Below are positions 26,306 through 35,934 of a DNA stretch of 64,000 nucleotides, in pieces (position 1 is the stretch's first letter; each line of letters opens with the position of its first letter). Location of the stretch: the NCBI RefSeq assembly GCF_009762775.1, contig NZ_CP046401.1:744001-808000 (forward strand), in the 5' to 3' direction. Below the pieces are notes generated by a model. It had not been told where the DNA came from. It did no database searches and saw nothing but the letters and a program-made list of their open reading frames with translations. This DNA is from Maribellus comscasis. Its GTDB lineage: Bacteria > Bacteroidota > Bacteroidia > Bacteroidales > Prolixibacteraceae. The translations under genes and the position numbers were made by a program.

Positions 26306-27085
26306 ATGATTTATCACAAAACTTTTCGACATAAAAATCCCAAAACTTGGGTGGTATTTGTACATGGAGCAGGTGGAAGTAATGTTGTATGGTTTAAACA
26401 GTTACGCGACTTCAAAAAGTATTTCAATGTACTTTTGGTGGATCTGCGCGGGCATGGAAAATCAAAAAAAGAATATTCAAAAGAAGAAATATATAAGTTT
26501 GATGAAATTGGGCAGGATGTAATTCAGATTATGAATCATCTTCAAATTGAAAAAGCACATTTTGTTGGAATTTCATTAGGTTGTATTGTTATTCGCGCCA
26601 TCGACAAACTTGCCCCGGGACGGGCGGAATCCATTATCCTGGGTGGTGCAATTATCCAATTCAATTCAAAAATCAATAGCCTTGTAGGTGTTGCCAAACT
26701 ACTTAATTCGATTCTGCCTTATATGTGGCTTTATAAATTAAATGCCTGGATTTTGATTCCATCAAAAAAACACACACAGTCGAGAAAACTGTTTATAAAA
26801 GAAGCCGTAAGACTGGGCGAAAAAGAATTTAAAAAGTGGCTGCGCATGTCGGGCGAAATTCGTGATAACTTACAGGAGTTCCTGATTAAAGAAGCATCAG
26901 CGCCCGTATTGTATCTGATGGGCGAACGCGACCACATGTTTTTACCAATGGTTTCGAAACTGGTAAAAAAACATCTGAATTCAAAACTTGAAGTTATCAG
27001 TAACAGCGGGCACGTTTGCAACATCGATCAGCCAAACATTTTTAATGAACGCTCCATCCACTTTATAAAAAGCATTTCAGATTAA
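26306..27085 (+). CDS. Alpha/beta hydrolase
   Basis: 259 residues, cytoplasmic. It has the oxyanion-hole motif HGAGG (20-24), the strand-turn DLRGHGKS (46-53), the nucleophile elbow GISLG with Ser90, the acid in MGERDHMF and the late His in NSGHVCNID. This is a full catalytic triad of the fold-6 hydrolase family (BioH/MhpC-like lengths). Substrate cannot be told from sequence. No internal Met lies before the HGAGG motif, so the ATG at 26306 is the only ATG-type start; the promoter is almost on top of it. The next gene starts about 80 bases downstream on the same strand. Confidence 0.88.
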   Translation: MIYHKTFRHKNPKTWVVFVHGAGGSNVVWFKQLRDFKKYFNVLLVDLRGHGKSKKEYSKEEIYKFDEIGQDVIQIMNHLQIEKAHFVGISLGCIVIRAIDKLAPGRAESIILGGAIIQFNSKINSLVGVAKLLNSILPYMWLYKLNAWILIPSKKHTQSRKLFIKEAVRLGEKEFKKWLRMSGEIRDNLQEFLIKEASAPVLYLMGERDHMFLPMVSKLVKKHLNSKLEVISNSGHVCNIDQPNIFNERSIHFIKSISD

Positions 27086-27164
27086 CAAGATTTTTCGGGA
27101 GCAGAAAACATTCTCCTGCACTTTTTTGTTCCGAAATAAAATGTGTGCAAAATTATTAGCTTTT

Positions 27165-27941
27165 ATGACAAAAAGGATAGGTCTGTACCTGATCCCAATC
27201 ATTAGCGTTTTTGTTATTTTATTTTCGGCTTGTACAAAGGAAGGAGGGCCTGTTGCTGAAGATATTGACAACACACCGGAAAATATTATAATAAAACCAA
27301 ATGATTTTCTTTCAGAAAGCAGATACGTAAAACTCGTTATAGAAATAACTGCTGTACAAGGATTTGAACCTTCTACTGAAGCTGTTAACGATCTAAAGAC
27401 TTTTCTGAAAAATATTTTAAACAAAAGCGGAGGAATTACTATTGTCTCAAATTCAATTGCCTCTCCTGAATTAGAGAGTTATTCTCTTGCCGACATTAAA
27501 GAAATTGAAGAGAACTACCGGACCAGTTTTACTGAAGGAAAAACCCTGTCGGCCTGGTTTTTCTTTGCTGATGCTGATTATGCCGGGAATGAGGACGATT
27601 CAAAAGTATTGGGAGTTGCTTACACTTCCACTTCTATGGCTGTTTTCAAAAAAACGGTAAATGAATTTAGCGGAGGATTTTGGAAACCATCCACGAAAAT
27701 TTTAGAAGAAACGGTTATGAAACATGAATTCGGACATATTCTTGGTCTTGTAAATAACGGCACTGACATGGTTGAAAATCATCAGGATACTTCCCACGGA
27801 AGTCACTGCAACAACGAAGATTGCCTGATGTATTATGCCGCTGAGCACAGTAGTGGTGTAGTAAGTTTTCTAAGAGGTGGCGAAGTCCCTTCATTAGACA
27901 CCAATTGCCTGGCAGACCTAAAAAACAACGGAGGAAAATAA
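27165..27941 (+). CDS. Lipoprotein zinc metalloprotease (metzincin-like)
   Basis: 258 residues from the ATG at 27165, which directly gives a lipoprotein signal peptide ending LFSAC; an ATG at 27141 is an alternative. The C-terminal third carries KHEFGHILGLVNNGT, a zinc site HExxHxxG, followed by histidines in NHQDTSHGSH and a Met-turn-like CLMYY. The order fits a metzincin-type peptidase, and similar proteins are annotated as membrane metalloproteases in Bacteroidota. Two Cys pairs near the site (HCNNEDC) may bind metal or form a disulphide. Peptidase activity is inferred. It appears to follow the hydrolase on the same transcript. Confidence 0.75.
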   Translation: MTKRIGLYLIPIISVFVILFSACTKEGGPVAEDIDNTPENIIIKPNDFLSESRYVKLVIEITAVQGFEPSTEAVNDLKTFLKNILNKSGGITIVSNSIASPELESYSLADIKEIEENYRTSFTEGKTLSAWFFFADADYAGNEDDSKVLGVAYTSTSMAVFKKTVNEFSGGFWKPSTKILEETVMKHEFGHILGLVNNGTDMVENHQDTSHGSHCNNEDCLMYYAAEHSSGVVSFLRGGEVPSLDTNCLADLKNNGGK

Positions 27942-28004
27942 CCTGCCTGTCAACAATTTAAGTGGAAATTTTCCTGACAAATACCAAAACGACCACTGTT
28001 TCCT

Positions 28005-30653
28005 TTACAAAGAAAACCAGTAAGAAAGCTTTACCAGAAAAACGTTATGCGGATCAATCCCAAAAAGATCGCTCATATCGTTCCCATACGAGAATGTTCC
28101 GTTAGTAGCTGTGCTGGTTCTGCCTTGCGACCAAACCAGGAAAAGCGTTGAGCCAGGTAAATATTCCCAACGGACAACGAGGTTTGAGCGAAACTGCCGG
28201 AAATTATAATCAGGATTATCAAAAGAATAAATTGAACTTCCACTGCTGTTTTCTGTAATTGTATAACTGCGTTTTTCCGCGTCATAACTGATTTCGCTGT
28301 TCAAAAAAGAATGATATCTGTCTTTAAACTTATCTGCATCAGGTTCCAGAATATGTTTAAATTCTGAATACTTTCCTGCAGAAACAAATGGCTGTCCATA
28401 ATATTCAAGCGAAAGTTCAGGAGTAAAAGTATAATTCAGACGGAAAGTAAAACTTAACGTTTTCTGCTCTATTCCTGCAAAGATATACCTCGCAGGTTCA
28501 TTTACTTGTTGTATTGTTTCCACATATTGTAATACTCTTTCAGAGATGCTGTATTCCGGATTAAATGACACAGACAGGGCATTCATCGGCCGGAAGTTTA
28601 CTCCCATCCAGTAGGCCTGTTCCCGGTAACTTTTCAAATCTCCTATCCCCTGGTAATTTCCGCCATACAAAGAAAGTCTTTTTGACTGGTCAGTTGAGAC
28701 ATTCAGGTTCATCTCCAGCCCTCCCGGCAAAGTAAAAGAGGGACCTCCCCGTAATAAATTTGTTGAAATATTTTCTCCTATACGTGTAAAATTTCCATTT
28801 ATACGCCATCTGTTTTTAAACTGAGCATTAAAATTTGTATTGGTAAAGGTTGACAATCGTTTTCCTGAAAAATTCCAATACATCCAGTAGTTTGTGTTCA
28901 GATAAAAATTATTAAATATTGAAAAAGGATCACGGATGTAATAGGCCAGCCAGGAACCATGGTGAATTACATCGGAATACCGCATAAATCCGATATCGTT
29001 AAATTCCAGGCCAGGAGAACGAAGTGTAATACTGGTTTCAAATTGTAATTTTTTATCGCTGTATCTGCCAAACTTAAATGTTCCGCCATATCCTGTAAGA
29101 GAGGTGAGCGAGGAATCAACAGAGACATAGTCTGCGTCGGGTCGCTGAAAATACCGTGCGGACGACCGCTGGAGACCCGTAATTGCTTCTTCTTTACCTT
29201 TTACTATGCTAAATTCGGCATTACCGGTAAAATACCATGTCCGCTCTTTCCAGCTGTGACTAAAATCGATTCCACCAGTATACGCTTCCTTAGGAAGATA
29301 ATTGAGGGCGGGATTTGTAATATCTCTGTTTACCGCAGTTACGATGCCACCCAAAGTGGTTTCTCCTTTATCAAAATCTTGTTGTATTCGTCCCACAAAA
29401 TAATTGGTAAGCGGCTCAACCGACTCTTTCCTTCTGGTTCCGGCGTTGTTAATCACGGCCTTTTCGTTGGCTGTAACACTTTCGAGAACACCGATTGATA
29501 AGCCGTTTTTTGTTTTTCCCGATAGTTTTAAGGCTCCCAGTATAGTAGTAGCCTCAGGAACTTCTGCATATTCACCATCAGCAAGCTCCAGGAAGTTGTG
29601 CGGATACCTTCCAATCCTGCGGGAGTAGAAAAGATTATCAGCCTGCATATTATGAATTACAATTGTTCTGGAAGGACGAAACTGGTAAATATTTTTTCCT
29701 TCAACAAAAAATGGTCGTCTCTCCGAAAAATAGGTTTCAAAAGCCGTTAGGTTTACTTCTGAAGGGTCCGCTTCTACCTGCCCGAAATCCGGGTTTATTG
29801 AAAAGTCAAGCGTAAGATCATTGGTTATTGCAATTTTCCCGTCAAGCCCGGCTGAGATTGAACTTTTCTTCCCATCGAGAAAAGGATTTCCTTCCTCTTT
29901 TTGAAAACGTTCCATACGTGCAACCATGTAAGGCAACAGTTCAATCTGGCGTTTTGGTTTAATTCCACGTATACCATGTAATTCACCATATAAATGGACT
30001 TCACCCGGAGAGCCCTTGGGGATAAACTGCCAGATAGAGCGCTCTTCGAAGCGAAAAATATGACGTATAAGCTGAATTCCCCAAATATGTTCTGTTTTTT
30101 TTCCAAACCGGAGCTGACTTAACGGTATTCTCATTTCGGCGCACCAGCCTTCTCTGTCGATGGTTGTTTTGAGATACCAAACCGGATTCCAGCTTTCATC
30201 CCAGTTGTTTCCGTCCTGGGTAACTGCCTCATCTCCTTTTGCCCCGGAAGCCATGGCAGTGAAAGAAAAAGCCGTTTGCTGATCATAATAACTGTCAATA
30301 ATAATCCCCACCATATCTCCGTCAAAATTATCCCTGCGCGACATTCGCCTGCTTATCTTTTCAGGCTCACTGTCATAAGCGCGAATGAATACATACAAAT
30401 TATTGTCGTCATAAAGTATTTTGAAAGCTGTTTTTTCTGAAGGAGGTTTATTCTCGTAGGGCCGGGTTTGAATAAAATCATTCCCCCATTCAACATTGTT
30501 CCAACAGGAATCATTTAACAGCCCGTCTATTTCGGGAGCTTTTTTTGTAAACGCAGTTTGAAATACTTTTTTGTCAATGTTTTGCGAAAAACTGTTTGTG
30601 AATAAATGAACCAATAGTAGTCCAACTATCATCGGAACTATTTTATACTTCAT
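28005..30653 (-). CDS. DUF5916 outer-membrane protein with N-terminal CBM9-like domain
   Basis: 882 residues from the ATG at 30653, which starts a signal peptide (about 1-24); the first in-frame ATG at 30692 would add 13 polar residues. An N-terminal beta-sandwich of the CBM9-like type (about 35-240: APEIDGLLNDSCW, YDDNNLYVFIRAYDSEP, GIIIDSYYDQQTAF) leads into the DUF5916 region (DFSINPDFGQVEADPSEVNLTA is split by a turn; FFVEGKNIYQF) and a long C-terminal beta-barrel ending in an aromatic residue pair (YWFSL), typical of outer-membrane insertion. Role unknown; members often lie near peptidase or carbohydrate genes. A candidate attenuator or small RNA lies upstream. Confidence 0.85.
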   Translation of the reverse strand: MKYKIVPMIVGLLLVHLFTNSFSQNIDKKVFQTAFTKKAPEIDGLLNDSCWNNVEWGNDFIQTRPYENKPPSEKTAFKILYDDNNLYVFIRAYDSEPEKISRRMSRRDNFDGDMVGIIIDSYYDQQTAFSFTAMASGAKGDEAVTQDGNNWDESWNPVWYLKTTIDREGWCAEMRIPLSQLRFGKKTEHIWGIQLIRHIFRFEERSIWQFIPKGSPGEVHLYGELHGIRGIKPKRQIELLPYMVARMERFQKEEGNPFLDGKKSSISAGLDGKIAITNDLTLDFSINPDFGQVEADPSEVNLTAFETYFSERRPFFVEGKNIYQFRPSRTIVIHNMQADNLFYSRRIGRYPHNFLELADGEYAEVPEATTILGALKLSGKTKNGLSIGVLESVTANEKAVINNAGTRRKESVEPLTNYFVGRIQQDFDKGETTLGGIVTAVNRDITNPALNYLPKEAYTGGIDFSHSWKERTWYFTGNAEFSIVKGKEEAITGLQRSSARYFQRPDADYVSVDSSLTSLTGYGGTFKFGRYSDKKLQFETSITLRSPGLEFNDIGFMRYSDVIHHGSWLAYYIRDPFSIFNNFYLNTNYWMYWNFSGKRLSTFTNTNFNAQFKNRWRINGNFTRIGENISTNLLRGGPSFTLPGGLEMNLNVSTDQSKRLSLYGGNYQGIGDLKSYREQAYWMGVNFRPMNALSVSFNPEYSISERVLQYVETIQQVNEPARYIFAGIEQKTLSFTFRLNYTFTPELSLEYYGQPFVSAGKYSEFKHILEPDADKFKDRYHSFLNSEISYDAEKRSYTITENSSGSSIYSFDNPDYNFRQFRSNLVVRWEYLPGSTLFLVWSQGRTSTATNGTFSYGNDMSDLFGIDPHNVFLVKLSYWFSL

Positions 30654-30891
30654 CAGCCGGTAGTTTTGTCGGTTGTTAATATTAAAGGACATTTAAAAAT
30701 AAAGACTGTTCTTTTTCAGAATCGTTTCACTTTATTTGTAAATAATCCGTAATTATCCCGAATCAAGAATCTTGCCGGAAATGCTTATACTCAATTTTAT
30801 CTGATTTCAGAAATACCATTTATGTCCTATCGTTTTGATATTTCTTTCGAGTTGAAAAATGGAATGATGAATTAAAAAACTCGTTCCTGAT

Positions 30892-30923
30892 AAAAAAAAG
30901 AGGGCAACCTCTGTTACCCTCCC
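30892..30923 (-). terminator. Orphan minus-strand terminator upstream of DUF5916
   Basis: On the minus strand GAGGG-x-AAC / GTT-x-CCCTC pairs with a 4-base loop (30902-30923; one internal mismatch), then a CT and a run of eight T. No minus-strand gene precedes it; the plus-strand sequence after the hairpin has no T-run. Confidence 0.65.
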
Positions 30924-31000
30924 TTACCAAATCTATATTCGTAACCAAACCTGTTGAATTGTTACGTAATTGATACAGGTATGCAACAACACACCCTACA
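30892..31000 (-). ncRNA. Candidate small RNA or attenuated 5' leader
   Basis: The orphan terminator implies a short minus-strand transcript of roughly 100 bases. On that strand a second hairpin, CCTGT...ACAGG around the palindrome TTACGTAA, lies about 25 bases before the terminator, and its GTAAC/GTTAC segments could form alternatives. A T-rich stretch ending TTTTG near 31006-31016 is a weak promoter candidate. The RNA could be independent, or the terminator may attenuate the DUF5916 gene 240 bases downstream. The 5' end is a guess. Confidence 0.3.
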
Positions 31001-31164
31001 TTTATTTCAAAAAAAATAAAAATTCATCCTCGTCAAACGCCAAAACCACAAAAACCGGAAGCTAAAAATATCCGATTCCGTCGGTAAAAAACATGAATTC
31101 TTCTATTTCATTTTCTAAAAAAACAGGATGAATTTAGTTTTGAAAACAAAAGCAATTAGACATT

Positions 31165-32496
31165 ATGAAAACAAAAACAATCATTTTAATTTTTTCAATT
31201 CTTTCACCGTTTCTTTTGAAAGCACAGCAAACCGACACAGTGGAAAACTGGAGTTTAACCGATTGTATCGATTATGCGCTGGAACAAAATATACAGGTTC
31301 GACAGAGTATTTTAACCAACTTATCGAACCAGGTGAATAAGGAACAGGCAGAAGCAAATATGTTGCCATCGGCGAGTGCATCAGTAGGACAAAACTTTAG
31401 CTGGTCGAATGTAACAAATACAACAACAGGTGAATCGGAATTTACGGGAACCAACAGTACCAGCTATTCTGTAAACTCGAACATTACTTTATACAGTGGC
31501 TCTAAATTAAAGAACCTGATTAAACAGGCAGAACTTGATATGCAGGCTGGCATATACAACTCTGAAACCATTAAAGAGTCGGTAACCTTAAGTATACTTA
31601 ACGCATATTTACAGCTACTCTACACCGACGAACAGGTTAAAAATGCAGGTCGTCAGATTGAATCGACAACCGAACAGCTAAATCTTGCCCGGGAGCGATT
31701 AAATCTTGGTATTATTTCACAATCCGACTATTTGCAGGTAAAATCGCAACTGGCTTCTGAAAAGTTAAGCCTGGCAAATGCGAACAGCAATTTTGCAATT
31801 GCCCGTGTGAGCCTGATGCAACTAATGGAGCTTCCGGTAAACGATGATTTCTCTGTTATCGGTCCGGAACTGGCTGAATCAGTCAACCAGAATATTTCTC
31901 CAGTAGCAGCAGATGTTTATTCCATTGCGCTTGCAATTAAACCCGAAATCAAAAATGCTGAATACACAAAAGAAAGTGCAGCTTTGGATAAAAAAATTGC
32001 TGAAGCCGGCTATTATCCCACACTCTCAGCCAGTGCAGGACTGGGAACCGGATATTCCAATCTTTCTGAAGCAGGGTACTTTAGCCAGTTAAACGACCAG
32101 ATTTCCCCATCGGTCGGACTTTCATTGTCTATTCCGATTTTCCAGAAAAAACAGGTGAAAAGCAATATTACGCTGGCAGAAATCAGCTACCAAAACGCGC
32201 AACTACAGGAAATTGACACCCAAAACCAGCTTCGAAAAGAAATTGAACAGGTTTGTGTTGATGTGGTGTCGGCCCAATCGGAGTATGAAGCCAGCCTTGA
32301 ACAATACAACTCTACGCTGGAATCATACAATCTGGCAGAAGAAAAATTTAAAAACGGTTTGATAAACTCTGTAGACTTCCTGTATGAAAGGACAAATTAC
32401 ATTGTGGCAGAAAGTGAATTGCTGCAATCAAAATACAACCTGATTTTTAATTACAAAATTCTCGATTTCTACACAGGAAATCCTATCACATTATAA
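31165..32496 (+). CDS. TolC family outer-membrane efflux protein
   Basis: 443 residues with a signal peptide (about 1-19, ending LKAQQ). The two OEP repeats are visible: TLSQ-like start (WSLTDCIDYALEQNIQVRQS, residues 28-47) and long coiled helices (QLNLARERLNLGIISQSDYLQVKSQLA is the first hairpin region, about 170-200; the second ends with EKFKNGLINSVDFLYERTN near 395). It forms the outer-membrane channel of a tripartite pump with the adaptor, ATPase and permease encoded immediately downstream (gaps 25, 39 and 12 bases), so it exports the same cargo. Confidence 0.92.
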   Translation: MKTKTIILIFSILSPFLLKAQQTDTVENWSLTDCIDYALEQNIQVRQSILTNLSNQVNKEQAEANMLPSASASVGQNFSWSNVTNTTTGESEFTGTNSTSYSVNSNITLYSGSKLKNLIKQAELDMQAGIYNSETIKESVTLSILNAYLQLLYTDEQVKNAGRQIESTTEQLNLARERLNLGIISQSDYLQVKSQLASEKLSLANANSNFAIARVSLMQLMELPVNDDFSVIGPELAESVNQNISPVAADVYSIALAIKPEIKNAEYTKESAALDKKIAEAGYYPTLSASAGLGTGYSNLSEAGYFSQLNDQISPSVGLSLSIPIFQKKQVKSNITLAEISYQNAQLQEIDTQNQLRKEIEQVCVDVVSAQSEYEASLEQYNSTLESYNLAEEKFKNGLINSVDFLYERTNYIVAESELLQSKYNLIFNYKILDFYTGNPITL

Positions 32497-32521
32497 AAGA
32501 AACAATTAAAAACACAATACA

Positions 32522-33742
32522 ATGAAAAAGAAAACTATCATTATTACCGCAATTGTTGCAGCCGCCCTTGTAGCTGCATTTATGATCTTAAAACCCAAAA
32601 AGATTAATGCGGAAAAGATCAACATCGAAACAGCCAAAGCCGAAACAGGTTCGGTAAGTAAAACCGTTACGGCTACCGGTACACTTGAAGCCATTACCAC
32701 AGTTGAAGTGGGAACACAAGTTTCAGGGATTATAGAAAACATTTATGTAGACTTTAATTCATATGTAAAAAAAGGTCAGATGATTGCGCAAATAGACACG
32801 ACCAATCTTGTGGCGCAACTCGAACAAAGCCAGGCTACGCTTGACAATGCAAAGGCTGAATTAGATTACCAACAGGCCAACTATAATCGTTTGGCTCCGT
32901 TAAATGAGAAGAAACTGATTTCGCAATCTGATTTTGATCAAACGGTCTACAACTTAAATAAGGCCAAAGCAAGTTACAATAGCGCACTGGCTTCTCACAA
33001 AAAGAACGAAATCAATTTGAATTACGCGTTTATTGATTCTCCTATTGACGGTATCGTTTTAAACAGGGCAGTAGAGGAAGGTCAGACAGTGGCTGCAAGT
33101 TTCAACACACCAACATTGTTTACAATTGCCAACGATTTGACCCAAATGCGCGTAGAAGCTGACGTGGATGAAGCTGACATAGGTCAGGTAAAAGAAGGAC
33201 AACGTGTAGAATTTAAAGTAAGTGCTTTCCCCGATGATGTTTTTGAAGGCGAAGTAACAGAAGTGCGGCTCGAGCCCACCATTACAAATAATGTAGTTAC
33301 TTATACAATTATCGTTTCTGCTCCCAATCCCGACTTTAAGTTGATGCCCGGGTTGACAGCCGATATCGAAATTTATGTCCGGGAAAGAAAAGATGTGTTG
33401 GTAGTACCCAGCAAAGCTTTGCGTTTTACACCAGACCAGAAACTGCTTTTTAGTTTTATGAATGGTCAGTCGCGGCCTGAAATGCCCGAAGAAAATCCCC
33501 CCATGCAGAAAATGGAAAGTAATCAGTCAAAAGAAGAAAATGTAGTTTGGGTAAAAAAAGACTCAACCATCAGACCTGTACCTGTGGAAACGGGGATGAA
33601 CGATGATAACAACGTAGAAATTCTGGCAGGATTAACGCCGGGCGACGAAGTGATTCTGGATATGGAAGAAACGGGCAAAACAACTGCCGCACCAAGCGCC
33701 GGTGGTAATCCGTTTATGCCAGGACCTCCCGGAAGACGCTAA
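32522..33742 (+). CDS. MacA-like periplasmic adaptor of an ABC efflux pump
   Basis: 406 residues with an N-terminal membrane anchor (about 4-22). Domain order is that of membrane fusion proteins: a lipoyl half (VTATGTLEAITTVEVGTQVSG, split by the anchor strand), a coiled-coil hairpin (about 95-155, QLEQSQATLDNAKAEL), the second lipoyl half (AFIDSPIDGIVLNRAVEEG), a beta-barrel (GQVKEGQRVEFKVSAFPDD) and a membrane-proximal domain with an inserted Met/Glu/Asn-rich loop (about 320-345). The C-terminus is Gly/Pro-rich. It should link the MacB-type permease to the TolC channel. The insertion loop is not usual in MacA. Confidence 0.92.
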   Translation: MKKKTIIITAIVAAALVAAFMILKPKKINAEKINIETAKAETGSVSKTVTATGTLEAITTVEVGTQVSGIIENIYVDFNSYVKKGQMIAQIDTTNLVAQLEQSQATLDNAKAELDYQQANYNRLAPLNEKKLISQSDFDQTVYNLNKAKASYNSALASHKKNEINLNYAFIDSPIDGIVLNRAVEEGQTVAASFNTPTLFTIANDLTQMRVEADVDEADIGQVKEGQRVEFKVSAFPDDVFEGEVTEVRLEPTITNNVVTYTIIVSAPNPDFKLMPGLTADIEIYVRERKDVLVVPSKALRFTPDQKLLFSFMNGQSRPEMPEENPPMQKMESNQSKEENVVWVKKDSTIRPVPVETGMNDDNNVEILAGLTPGDEVILDMEETGKTTAAPSAGGNPFMPGPPGRR

Positions 33743-33781
33743 ACAATGAGCCATCTTTGAAAACACTTAAATTAAAACACA

Positions 33782-34534
33782 ATGGAAAAAGCAATTATAA
33801 AAGTTAAGCAACTACGGAAAGACTACCATGTTGGTGAAATGACAGTTCACGCTTTAAGGGGAATTGACCTGGAAATATTTAAAGGAGACTTTGCAGCCAT
33901 TATGGGAGCCAGTGGTTCGGGAAAATCGACCATGTTAAACATTTTAGGCTGTTTGGACAAGCCAACAGATGGAGAATATCTTTTGGATGGAGTTAACATG
34001 GGAAAACTGAATAAAAATCAACTGGCGGGGTTACGGAACAATAAACTGGGATTTATATTTCAGTCATACAATCTGTTGCCACGTACCACAGCGCTTGAAA
34101 ACGTTGAACTTCCGTTATATTACAATTCAAAAATAAAAGCAAAAGAACGTAAAGAACGTGCGATGCAGGCGCTCCAACAGGTGGGACTCGCTGATCGTAT
34201 GGACCACATGCCCAATCAATTGTCGGGTGGGCAACAACAGCGTGTAGCGATTGCCCGTTCGCTGGTGAACGACCCCGTGGTTATTCTGGCTGATGAAGCA
34301 ACAGGAAACCTAGATACCCGCACTTCTTATGAAATAATGGAACTTTTCCAAAAGTTAAATAGTGAAGGAAAAACAATTGTATTTGTTACCCATGAATCTG
34401 ATATTGCCCGGTTTATGAAACGAAATGTAATTTTTCGCGACGGGCGAATTCAGAAAGAAACAACAGTAACCAACCGCTTTAATGCCACCGAGCTAATTGA
34501 AGCACTGCCACTGGAAGACGAGTTAATATCTTAA
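33782..34534 (+). CDS. MacB-type ABC transporter ATP-binding protein
   Basis: 250 residues. Walker A GASGSGKS (42-49), the Q-loop in FQSYNLLP (93-100), the signature LSGGQQQR (147-154), Walker B VVILADEA (166-173) and the H-loop His204 in FVTHE are all intact. It is of the LolD/MacB class, which drives mechanotransmission rather than transport through the membrane domain. In E. coli MacB the ATPase and permease are fused; here they are separate genes 12 bases apart. Energises the pump formed with the neighbouring proteins. Confidence 0.94.
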   Translation: MEKAIIKVKQLRKDYHVGEMTVHALRGIDLEIFKGDFAAIMGASGSGKSTMLNILGCLDKPTDGEYLLDGVNMGKLNKNQLAGLRNNKLGFIFQSYNLLPRTTALENVELPLYYNSKIKAKERKERAMQALQQVGLADRMDHMPNQLSGGQQQRVAIARSLVNDPVVILADEATGNLDTRTSYEIMELFQKLNSEGKTIVFVTHESDIARFMKRNVIFRDGRIQKETTVTNRFNATELIEALPLEDELIS

Positions 34535-34546
34535 AAGCACTCTAAA

Positions 34547-35767
34547 ATGAATTATACAAATCTTACAAAAATAGCAACCAATGCCTTGAAGAGAAATAAA
34601 TTCAGGGCCATTCTCACTATGTTGGGAATTATCATTGGAGTGGGCTCGGTAATCGGAATGCTTTCCATTGGAGAAGGTTCAAAAAAAAGTATTCAGGAAG
34701 AAATGTCGAGCATGGGAACCAATATGATAATGATTCGCCCCGGCTCGCAACAGCGCGGTGGCGTTATGATGGGAAATTCCGATGCGGAATCTCTTAAGCT
34801 TTCAGATGTTGAAGCCATAGAAAAAGAAGCACAAAATATTTCAGCTGTTTCTCCGCAGGTGAGTTCCAGCGGACAGGCTGTTAAAGGAAATAAAAACTGG
34901 CCCACCTCTATTTACGGTGTCGATGCCGATTATCTCGAAATACGAAAATATGAAATTGAAGACGGCAGAATTTTTACCGAACAGGAAATAAAATCGCTTG
35001 CCAAAGTATGTTTGATAGGACAGACAGTGGTAGAAAACCTGTTTGAAGATGGTGTCGACCCGATAGGGCAAACCATTCGTTTTAAAGGTATTCCGCTAAA
35101 AATCATCGGCATTCTGGTAGAAAAGGGGGAGAACGGAATGGGGATGGACCAGGATGATATGCTGATCGCACCTTATACTTCTGTTCAAAGACGTATGTTG
35201 GCCATTACACACATCCAGTCGATTTATGCATCGGCAGTGAGTGAAGAAAAATCGGATGCTGCAATGGAAGAAATTGAAACCATTTTGCGAAGGGAACATA
35301 AGCTAAAAGAAAGTGATGATGACGATTTTGAAGTACGTTCACAAGCCGAAATGGTTGAAACCTTTTCCTCTGTCAGTGATATGTTGACTATGCTGCTGGG
35401 GGCCATTGCCGGAATTTCTCTTTTGGTTGGAGGTATTGGAATTATGAACATTATGTATGTTTCAGTTACTGAAAGGACAAAGGAAATCGGGTTGCGTATG
35501 TCGGTAGGCGGACGCGGAATTGACATCCTGATGCAATTTCTGATTGAAGCCGTTTTGTTAAGTATCGCCGGTGGAATCATCGGAATAATTTTTGGACTTC
35601 TCATTTCATATGTAGCCACATCGTTGTTGAATTTCCCAATGGTGATTATGACACAGGCAATTGCTGTTTCATTCCTGGTTTGTTCGGTCATTGGTATTTT
35701 CTTTGGCTGGTACCCTGCCAGAAAAGCAGCAGGCCTTAATCCGATTGACGCACTGAGACACGAGTAA
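34547..35767 (+). CDS. MacB-type ABC transporter permease (FtsX fold)
   Basis: 406 residues. One transmembrane helix at about 20-43 (TMLGIIIGVGSVIGML), a large periplasmic MacB_PCD domain (about 45-270) and three C-terminal helices (about 275-305, 325-355, 365-395) with GGIGIMNIMYVSVTERTKEIG, the FtsX-fold signature, and a closing GWYPARKAAGLNPIDALRHE. It transfers cargo from periplasm to adaptor and channel. Followed by a 39-residue open frame and then the kinase/regulator pair. Cargo unknown: macrolide, peptide or lipid are all possible for this family. Confidence 0.93.
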   Translation: MNYTNLTKIATNALKRNKFRAILTMLGIIIGVGSVIGMLSIGEGSKKSIQEEMSSMGTNMIMIRPGSQQRGGVMMGNSDAESLKLSDVEAIEKEAQNISAVSPQVSSSGQAVKGNKNWPTSIYGVDADYLEIRKYEIEDGRIFTEQEIKSLAKVCLIGQTVVENLFEDGVDPIGQTIRFKGIPLKIIGILVEKGENGMGMDQDDMLIAPYTSVQRRMLAITHIQSIYASAVSEEKSDAAMEEIETILRREHKLKESDDDDFEVRSQAEMVETFSSVSDMLTMLLGAIAGISLLVGGIGIMNIMYVSVTERTKEIGLRMSVGGRGIDILMQFLIEAVLLSIAGGIIGIIFGLLISYVATSLLNFPMVIMTQAIAVSFLVCSVIGIFFGWYPARKAAGLNPIDALRHE

Positions 35768-35768
35768 A

Positions 35769-35888
35769 ATGATTCAGGAAATACAAAAATTGCCGACGGA
35801 AAAGGCTACTTTTGTATCACAGCAATCGACAGAATTGGTTGCCTGGTATGATAACCGCGAATACAATTTATATTATAGAAGTGAGTGA
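35769..35888 (+). CDS. Possible small protein, 39 residues
   Basis: An ATG one base after the permease stop (35765-35767) opens 39 codons to a TGA at 35886-35888. The product is polar with an aromatic, charged C-terminus (LVAWYDNREYNLYYRSE) and no membrane segment. The placement inside the efflux/two-component cassette and tight spacing favour translation, but I recognise no family, and a short chance frame or the remnant of a longer gene cannot be excluded. Confidence 0.3.
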   Translation: MIQEIQKLPTEKATFVSQQSTELVAWYDNREYNLYYRSE

Positions 35889-35934
35889 AGAAACATTAAA
35901 CATGCCTGTCACTCCATTATAAACAAAACACGAA

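Larger units (their letters stand above)
30693..31164. other. Intergenic region between divergent DUF5916 and TolC genes
   Basis: 472 bases without a coding frame. It contains a strong minus-strand terminator (30892-30923) that belongs to no annotated gene, probably the end of a small RNA or an attenuated leader, and a possible plus-strand -7 box TAGTTTTG at 31135-31142 for the TolC operon. Confidence 0.5.

Noticed and set aside
35224..35691. Minus-strand frame of 155 residues in the permease gene
   Set aside because: Antisense of a conserved FtsX-fold sequence; low-complexity product typical of an antisense shadow.
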